Below, in pieces: positions 31,715-36,926 of a stretch of DNA of 36,926 nt (its first letter is position 1; each line of letters begins with the position of its first letter). Source of the stretch: Chara braunii (Eukaryota > Streptophyta > Charophyceae > Charales > Characeae); the NCBI GenBank assembly GCA_003427395.1, contig BFEA01000008.1, positions 1,359,030-1,395,955 of the forward strand. Reading direction: 5' to 3'. The notes beneath the pieces were generated by a model. The model had not been told where the DNA came from and did no database searches. It was given only the letters and a program-made list of their open reading frames with translations. The position numbers were made by a program, and so were the translations under genes.

Positions 31715-31965
31715 TTTCCTTTGTTTCTTCTTTTTTTTTTTTTCCTTTGTTTCTTTTTTTTGTTTTTTGTTTTTGTTTCTTTTTTAATCCACCAGTTCAC
31801 ACGAGCCTAGGGTGAGGAAGCTACCTTGTCAGGCTTGCGAGCATTTCCTTTTTTTTTTTTTCTTTGTTTTTTTTCTTTTCTTTTCTTTTTTCTTTGTTTC
31901 TTTTTTTATCCACCAGTTCACACGAGCCTAGGGTGAGGAAGGTACCTTGCAAGGGTTGCGAGCAT
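31715..31965 (+). repeat. Direct repeat of about 120 bp with pyrimidine tracts
   Basis: ATCCACCAGTTCACACGAGC through GGCTTGCGAGCAT occurs at about 31786-31845 and 31908-31965. Each copy is preceded by a long T/TC tract. No gene seen. Confidence 0.8.
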
Positions 31966-32084
31966 GCAACTGCGCCTTTTGATATGGCCTGCTGCTTTTG
32001 ACACTGGCGCGGGCCTGGGTGACCCGAATTGAAATGTCCTTACCACATAGACTGGTAAGAGCACTACTTGGGTTTGTGTGAACT

Positions 32085-32250
32085 GACGGTCAAAGGGAAG
32101 AGAGAAAGATAACGTCTACATGAAGCTCAGTTGGCTAGGCACACAAGTGGCATTCAGCTCAGTTTGCGAGGCACACAAGTGGTATTCAGCTCAGTTCACG
32201 AGACACGCAAGCAGCATTCAGGAGGTCGTTCGTTCAGTCCCCACAGACCG
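32085..32250 (+). mobile_element. tRNA-like repeat (family 1) with three A-box modules
   Basis: A leader (AAGGGAAGAGAGA...CGTCTACATGA) precedes three 32-bp modules starting AGCTCAG at 32124, 32156 and 32188, each continuing to CACACAAGTGG-ATTC. One B-box-like segment follows, GGTCGTTCGTTCAGTCCCCA (32224-32243), which differs little from a tRNA T-arm. The D-arm/A-box part is thus multiplied while the B-box is single. Confidence 0.6.
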
Positions 32251-32261
32251 CTACTTCGTGT

Positions 32262-32565
32262 TAACTGGTGGTTTAAACACACGGCCCCAGCCTTGCAGTC
32301 CGAAACTTGTCACCGCATAGAGATTCGCGTTAACTGGCGGCTTAAACCACTTGTACACGGACGGCCCCAAGTAAACCGCTTGTACACGGCCCGAGCCTTG
32401 CAGTCCGAAACTTGTCGCCACAAGGGACCGCCACTTAGATATTCGTGTCAACTGGCGGCTTAAACCACTTGTACACGGACGGCCCCAAGTAACCGCTTGT
32501 ACACGCCCCCAGCCTTGCAGTCCGAAACTTGTTGCCACAAGAAAACGAGGCTGAAATGTCAGACG
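32262..32565 (+). repeat. Tandem repeat of about 117 bp
   Basis: About 2.5 units contain TTCGTGTYAACTGGCGGCTT, ACCACTTGTACACGGACGG and CCAGCCTTGCAGTCCGAAAC. A following pair, CTTGTCGCCACAAGAAAACG, is itself duplicated near 32565-32600. Non-coding. Confidence 0.8.
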
Positions 32566-32831
32566 CTCTTGTCGCCACAAGAAAACGAGGCCGAAATGTC
32601 AAATGCTGGGCCTGCCGTTGATAAATTGGATTGACGGTCGCATTTTCATTTTGTGCTTCCAGAATTCAAGGTGTCAGGCCCGCGGCCCAAGTGCCCATGT
32701 ACTGGCACATTAAACCACCAGTACATGCCTACATTGCGCGGCGCTGGCGCAGACCTTTTTGGAGTAGGTGACAAACAATTCTCCACAAGGTTGGGGCCAT
32801 GTACTAGTGGTCGAAGGGAAGAGAGACTAGT

Positions 32832-32960
32832 GGTTCAAGGGAAGAGAGACAGGTGACGTCTACACGAAGCTCAGTTGGATAGAGGCGCACAAGTGGCATT
32901 CAGCTCAGTTGGCTAGGCATGCAAGTGGCATTTGGGACGTCGTCGGTTCAATCACCACTG
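32832..32960 (+). mobile_element. tRNA-like repeat (family 1) with two A-box modules
   Basis: The same leader (CAAGGGAAGAGAGACAGGTG, CTACACGA) and two modules (AGCTCAG at 32868 and 32902) precede CGTCGGTTCAATCACCACTG (32941-32960). The GGTTCAATC is one change from a tRNA B-box. Confidence 0.6.
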
Positions 32961-33046
32961 ACGGCTTGGGCACGTCAATGGTGCACTTGGGACTTTTTCG
33001 GAGAAGGCGACGAACAATTCTTCACCAGGCGGGGGCCATGTACTAG

Positions 33047-33182
33047 CAGTTCAAGGGAAGAGAGACAGATGATGTCTACACGAAGTTCAGTTGGATAGGC
33101 ACACAAGTGGCATTCAGCTTAGTTGGCAAAGGCGTGTAAGTGGCATTCAGGACGTCTTTGGCTCAATAATCCCCACTGACCG
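33047..33182 (+). mobile_element. tRNA-like repeat (family 1), third copy
   Basis: Leader TTCAAGGGAAGAGAGACAGA, modules AGTTCAGTTGGATAGG (33085) and AGCTTAGTTGGCAAAG (33117), and B-box equivalent TTTGGCTCAATAATCCCCAC. More diverged in both boxes than the other two copies. Confidence 0.55.
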
Positions 33183-33460
33183 CCCGGGCACGCTTCGTGC
33201 CAACCAACTGAGATGGTTGGCTTGCTCCCCTCACCTCCGATTCTAGTGTGGTTGGCTTGCTCCCCTCCCCTCCGATTCTAGTGTGGTTGGCTTGCTCCCC
33301 TCACCTCTGATTCCATCTTTCCCCTTCTTCTGCTGCTCTTTTCAGGCTGGTTCGGTTCGGAAGCTTCTCAGGAGGAGAGTCGCTGGGATCTTCCTTCCTG
33401 GGTTGTTTGCCCTCCTTCCAGACCGCCTACCCTGCTCCCAGTCATTCCTCCTTTTTCCTT

Positions 33461-33571
33461 CTACCGTTTTCACCCGAATAGAACGCCCGGTCATTATAGC
33501 TGCATTTGGCCCAACTTTCAGTCCAGATGCAGCGATAATGACCGGGCGTTCTATTCGGGTGAAGATGGTAG
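33461..33571. mobile_element. Near-perfect fold-back element, 45-bp arms
   Basis: Arms 33461-33505 and 33527-33571 pair at 42 of 45 positions around a 21-nt loop (33506-33526). The arm core CACCCGAATAGAACGCCCGG is perfectly inverted. A diverged relative is at 3119-3218. Too short to code. It could be a palindromic MITE or the source of a miRNA-like hairpin RNA; its small size and second copy favour the former. Confidence 0.8.
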
Positions 33572-33682
33572 CTGTTACCTGCTTCACCCGTGGTCTCTGA
33601 GTTTGTGCCATTCCTCTCCTTCGTTTTCCAGTAGTCATCATCACTAGAGCTGGTATCTAAGATCCTCTTTTTTGGGGGGGTG

Positions 33683-33688
<6 letters not shown>

Positions 33689-33771
<83 letters not shown>
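33689..33771. repeat. (GA)n microsatellite
   Basis: About 41 pure GA units. Confidence 0.95.
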
Positions 33772-33774
<3 letters not shown>

Positions 33775-33884
33775 CTGGTGCGACCACTGGCTACTGCTGC
33801 TCATGTTCATCCCACTCCCATTGTCACTGCTACTGCAAAGACTGCTACTCCTACTACTGTCTTAACCCCAAAAAGGAAAAAGGA

Positions 33885-34110
33885 GTATGGATATCCTTTT
33901 AACTTACCTCTGAAAAACGGATTCGTAGTAATCGCTGTGTTATTTTCCAAACAGAACATATGTATGTTGTGTACGTAATGCTGAATTCGAAGACAATTTA
34001 TGCATGGACATCCTATTCAATTTACCTCTGAAAAAATGAGCTCTCAGAAATTGCTGTTTTATTTTCTGAATAGAACATATGTATGTTGTGTTCGAACTTC
34101 GAACACAACG
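33885..34110 (+). repeat. Duplication of about 119 bp ending in a perfect palindrome
   Basis: ATATCCTTTTAACTTACCTC through CAGAACATATGTATGTTGTG recurs as ACATCCTATTCAATTTACCTC through TAGAACATATGTATGTTGTG. The second copy runs into GTTGTGTTCGAA-C-TTCGAACACAAC (34085-34109), a perfect palindrome around one base. Confidence 0.75.
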
Positions 34111-35294
34111 TATGCATGTTGTATTTGAATACCACGTACGTATGCTGTATTCGTATTCCAGGGTTGCAGCATTTCAATTTTTCAAACGACAAATAAAATT
34201 TTCGAAAATATGTTTAAATATCCTATATGTTATACAACATTGCAATGCAAACAAATTTTGCCTGAGGATAGTGTAGAAATTTGCAGCCAAAATGAAGAAA
34301 AAAATGAAAAGAAGGGAAATCATCCCGGAAATGTGTATATTTTTTTACAGCAGACTCAGAGCAGAGATAATTTTGATTTTTTAGTCAGGAAACATTCTTA
34401 CTTGAAAAAATCCAGGAAAAAACTAGTGTCGAATGTTGTAATACAAACAACTGTTGCGTAAGGCTGTTGTTGAAATTCACAACCAGATTCTGCTGAAGTG
34501 CCTTGCACAGCCTCGTGTGGCGTGACAAATATGTAAGGGATGCGGGACCTGTCTTACCGTTTATAATGGAATCGTCACCCTGTTGAGGAGGGGGGGGAAG
34601 GGGAGGCAATCACAAACAAATTCTGGAAAAAAAAGAGAGTATTGCACAAGGATTTGGGCCCTCGCTGAGGCTTGCAGCCTTTTTGAGGCCACCGGACTTA
34701 CAAGCGGGCCTGGCATATTGCCCGGAGGCCGGATATGTTGAGCCTGGTGGTCTCGACCAGGGTCTGCGACAGCCCAGTGGCTGTGCGACCAGGTCCTCCA
34801 CGGCTGCTGCCCAGCTCCTGGCTTCCTTGTCAGACATAAGCTCTCGAGTGTAGAGTCTGTCGACCAATCAGAGCCCAGGAACAGAAAGGTCCACTCACAT
34901 GGTTGGGATTGAGCAAGCAATTTGCCCCCAGGCCAGTATCTGAATTGGGCGTGGGTGCACATACATGGGCCCGGTGTGAAGCTACTGGGAACTCTGCCAG
35001 GAGGCAAAGGCAGCCTGCAGTAGGCGAACACTTGACATATAGGCAAATACCCGCCTACAGAGGAACATTCGGCCTCGTGCGCTCTTGGACATCAGGGTCG
35101 GGGTGCTATGTGTGCTGAGCTGGGGCGCTGGATGGTGGACATAGCACACACGGGCCCTGGCGTGCCGGCACGGAGTCTGCCGTAGCTGGGCCGAACTCAC
35201 TTGAGTCCTGTGCGGACGGACGGTGGTCCTTGGGTGAAGGGGGCGACACGTAAGAAGGGACAGACAAGGGATGAGAGATAGTGAGGGGACATAC
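34111..35294. other. No gene defined; possible downstream exons of the 35.3-35.8 kb gene
   Basis: The minus strand has moderately long open frames at 34561-35046 and 34610-34867; the latter reads MSDKEARSWAAAVEDLVAQP, which has natural-looking composition. I could not find splice sites that join them in phase to the exon at 35295-35606, so they are not called. Confidence 0.35.
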
Positions 35295-35845
35295 CTGGTT
35301 GTCGCGGAGGTCTTCATGGGTGACATCTGTTGCACCGTCATAGTTGGTATGATAGTTTAGGTGTCGTGAGTCTGTGGATTGGGCGCCATGCGCCAGCTTG
35401 AAGAGCGACGTTGGAACCTTGCTGGTGGGGGGGGGAAAAGAGGGGCTGACATTGACAATTCCGTTCATTGCTTTGCTAAGTTTGCTCTTATTGGTGTTTA
35501 ATTGTTGCATTCTGCTTTCTGTGCGACACACAACTATCTGCTTTTCAATGTGATGACGAAGTTTGGATTTCTCGCTCTTGCTCATTTTCCTTGCAATCGC
35601 TGCTCTCTGAAAAAAAAGAAGAACCAGAGTGGCCTGGACCACTTTCGCAGCTGGGCCAAAAAGAAAGGAAAGAAAATTTAGAAAAAAGAAAAAAAGTATG
35701 ATAAGCAATCGGACTGATGGCCCCCAGAATAGAAGGGGTTGGGAGTTTGTTTTGGGAAAAAAAAAAAAAAAAAAAAGTCAGCTGGACGTACCCTGGTTGC
35801 CTGGGATTCTGGACAACCAATTTTCGGCCAATCTGAGAGCGACAT
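35295..35845 (-). CDS. Two-exon model of an unknown gene (5' part, minus strand)
   Basis: Exon 1 coding part is 35792-35845 (ATG in AACATGTCG, 18 codons), then GTACGT donor. The 185-nt intron ends in a pyrimidine tract plus CAG at 35607-35609. Exon 2 is 35295-35606 (104 codons), then GTATGT donor at 35289-35294. Both junctions are phase 0 and the joined frame has no stop. The product starts MSLSDWPKIGCPESQATR, followed by a basic segment with KMSKSEKSKLRHHIEKQI and a Ser/Pro/Asn/Asp-rich part ending THEDLRDNQ. No domain is recognised. If the second donor is not used, the frame runs on to 35106. Splice quality is the main evidence; the start and missing 3' exons are inference. Confidence 0.4.
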
Positions 35846-35957
35846 GTTTTTCAAAAGTAGGGCGTGTCTGTGCGCGGAGCGGGGACCCCCTAGAAAACAT
35901 TTCGGGTCAGTTTGAAGAAAACGAGAAAGAAAAAATAAAAACAGGTTGGGGTGGGGG

Positions 35958-36300
35958 TTCTGCTGCAGCTGCAGCTGCAGCTGCAAGAGCTGCAGGTACA
36001 GCTGCAGGCTGCAGCTGCTTCATTAGCTGCAGGAGGTGCAGCATCTGCGGCATCTGCAGCAGCTTCAACAGCTGCGGCGGATGTAACGGATACAGAGAGA
36101 AAAAAAAGGCTGCTGCGGCGGCTTGAGCAGCTGCAGCAGTTGCAGGAAGTGGAGCAGGTGCAGCAGCTGAAGCTGCTGCTGCTGCTGTAGCTACTGCAAC
36201 AGTCGCAGCTGATGCAGCTATTGCACCTGCAGGTGCTGCAGAAGGTGCACTAGCTGCAAGGGGTGCAGCTGCAGCAGCTGCAGCAATTGTAATTGCCGCA
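35958..36300. repeat. GCAGCT/GCTGCA trinucleotide-hexanucleotide repeat
   Basis: About 340 bp of imperfect CTGCAG/CAGCTG units interrupted by a purine tract (GAGAAAAAAAAGG at about 36095). The repeat is self-complementary, so poly-Ala or Leu/Gln frames are open on both strands. It lies upstream of the minus-strand gene model at 35295-35845. Confidence 0.9.
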
Positions 36301-36566
36301 GCGGACAAAAATAACTTCAAATAAGTAAATAAAACGAAATATTGTTGAAGATGGTGGTGTCAAAAACATGCTCTTTAATTCCCGAAAACTGGGAAGGGTA
36401 TACCTCACTTCACAAAGAACACGAAAGAAATTAAAAAGAATAAAAATAAAACTTTTAAGCCCCAAAATCAAAGAGACAGGGAAAAGGAAAACAAAAAAAC
36501 AAAATATTGGCTCAGAGTCTCAGAGAGTATGTTTTTGACACGACCATCTTTGTTGTTGTTGTTGCT

Positions 36567-36620
36567 GTATTTTTTATTTTTATTTTTATTTTTGTTTTTA
36601 TTTTTATTTTTATTTTTACC
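36567..36620. repeat. (TTTTTA)n tract
   Basis: About eight hexamer units of T4-5 plus A, with GT interruptions. Confidence 0.85.
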
Positions 36621-36657
36621 TACTAATCTGGATGCCCCAAAAATGTATGGGCATATA

Positions 36658-36926
36658 CACAGCCCCTCGTTTGTTGTCCTCTTCTCTCTCTCTGCCTACG
36701 GTTTACCGGGCAGTTCTGTTTGTGACGATATAAGCAGTTCTATTTGTGACGATATATATATATGACTATATATATAATCTGTTTGTGACGATATATATAT
36801 CACAGCCCCTCGTTTGTTGTCCTCTTCTCCCTCTCTGCCTACGGTTTACCGGGCAGTTCTATTTGACGATATATATATATGAGTCGGTGAAACTCCGACG
36901 AAACAGTTTGTCACAGCCCCTCGTTT
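36658..36926 (+). repeat. Cluster of CACAGCCCC...GTTTGTGAC repeats with AT microsatellites
   Basis: Full units at 36658-36726 and 36801-36867 and a partial one from 36912 to the window edge all start CACAGCCCCTCGTTT. The full ones share TTGTTGTCCTCTTCTC and CCTACGGTTTACCGGGCAG and end GAC before ATATAT. The third start is preceded by the hammerhead-like segment 36880-36912. The units are direct repeats, whereas the 9.4-kb pair is inverted. Confidence 0.85.
36876..36926 (+). ncRNA. Type I hammerhead ribozyme motif (5' box degraded)
   Basis: Stem II is perfect: GTCGG (36883-36887) with CCGAC (36895-36899) around TGAAACT. The GAA box is 36900-36902. Stem III is ACA (36903-36905) with TGT (36909-36911) around GTT, then C17 at 36912, giving a GTC cleavage triplet. 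The first box reads TATATGA instead of CTGATGA, apparently overwritten by the adjoining AT repeat; the 9333-9339 copy retains CTGATGA. Stem I would need a GGGCTGT-like strand before the box, absent here. This copy is therefore probably inactive, but the two copies together specify a complete core. Confidence 0.55.

Noticed and set aside
35907-36320. Poly-Ala 137-codon minus-strand protein
   Set aside because: Direct translation of the GCAGCT repeat; both strands give similar low-complexity frames.

Overview
This is a repeat-dense eukaryotic nuclear fragment. The intron-containing gene model, poly(A)-tailed LINE, Rep/helicase Helitron, PIF/Harbinger-like inverted-repeat elements, tRNA-derived SINEs and very long GA/GT/AT/GATA microsatellites all fit a large plant or streptophyte-alga genome. 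A charophyte such as Chara is my guess, not something the sequence proves. The assembly has flaws: two Nextera mate-pair junction adapters (16744-16781 and 23377-23412), one N gap (16816-16866) and single Ns in homopolymer or repeat contexts.

Layout. 1-441: 3' end of a gene for a single-pass membrane protein. 442-8750: mostly gene-free, with microsatellites, a fold-back element (3119-3218), a 174-bp tandem duplication (3777-4113) and SINE-like copies (6431, 7379, 7819). 8750-10880: poly(A)-tailed GC-rich retroposons, a degenerate hammerhead-ribozyme repeat (9302-9600) and tandem duplications. 10882-13569: 5'-truncated, multiply mutated LINE with a 27-nt poly(A) tail and a near-perfect target duplication. 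13570-17100: repeats, two copies of a 104-bp MITE family, adapter and gap. 17179-22737, minus strand: decayed Helitron Rep/Pif1-helicase, followed by an uninterrupted Thr/Pro-rich reading frame. 23430-23660: microsatellite-bounded palindrome. 23723-25457: 1.7-kb TIR transposon with CACAAGG palindromes. 26814-29180: the only clearly intact conserved gene, a TAN1/THUMPD1-like THUMP protein. 29316-33200: G-box tandem repeat, 39-bp minisatellite and tRNA-like repeats with tandemly multiplied A-box modules. 33461-33571: near-perfect 45-bp-arm hairpin. 35295-35845, minus: two-exon model of an unknown gene. 35958-36300: GCAGCT repeat. 36658-36926: a second hammerhead-type cluster.

Function. Only the THUMP-protein gene looks like an intact housekeeping gene; its predicted role is as an adaptor for N4-acetylcytidine formation in tRNA. 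Nearly everything else is mobile-element debris. The most unusual signals are a type I hammerhead motif with a three-base-pair stem III whose predicted cleavage point lies at the edge of a dispersed short repeat, and tRNA-like repeats carrying two or three tandem A-box modules before one B-box.
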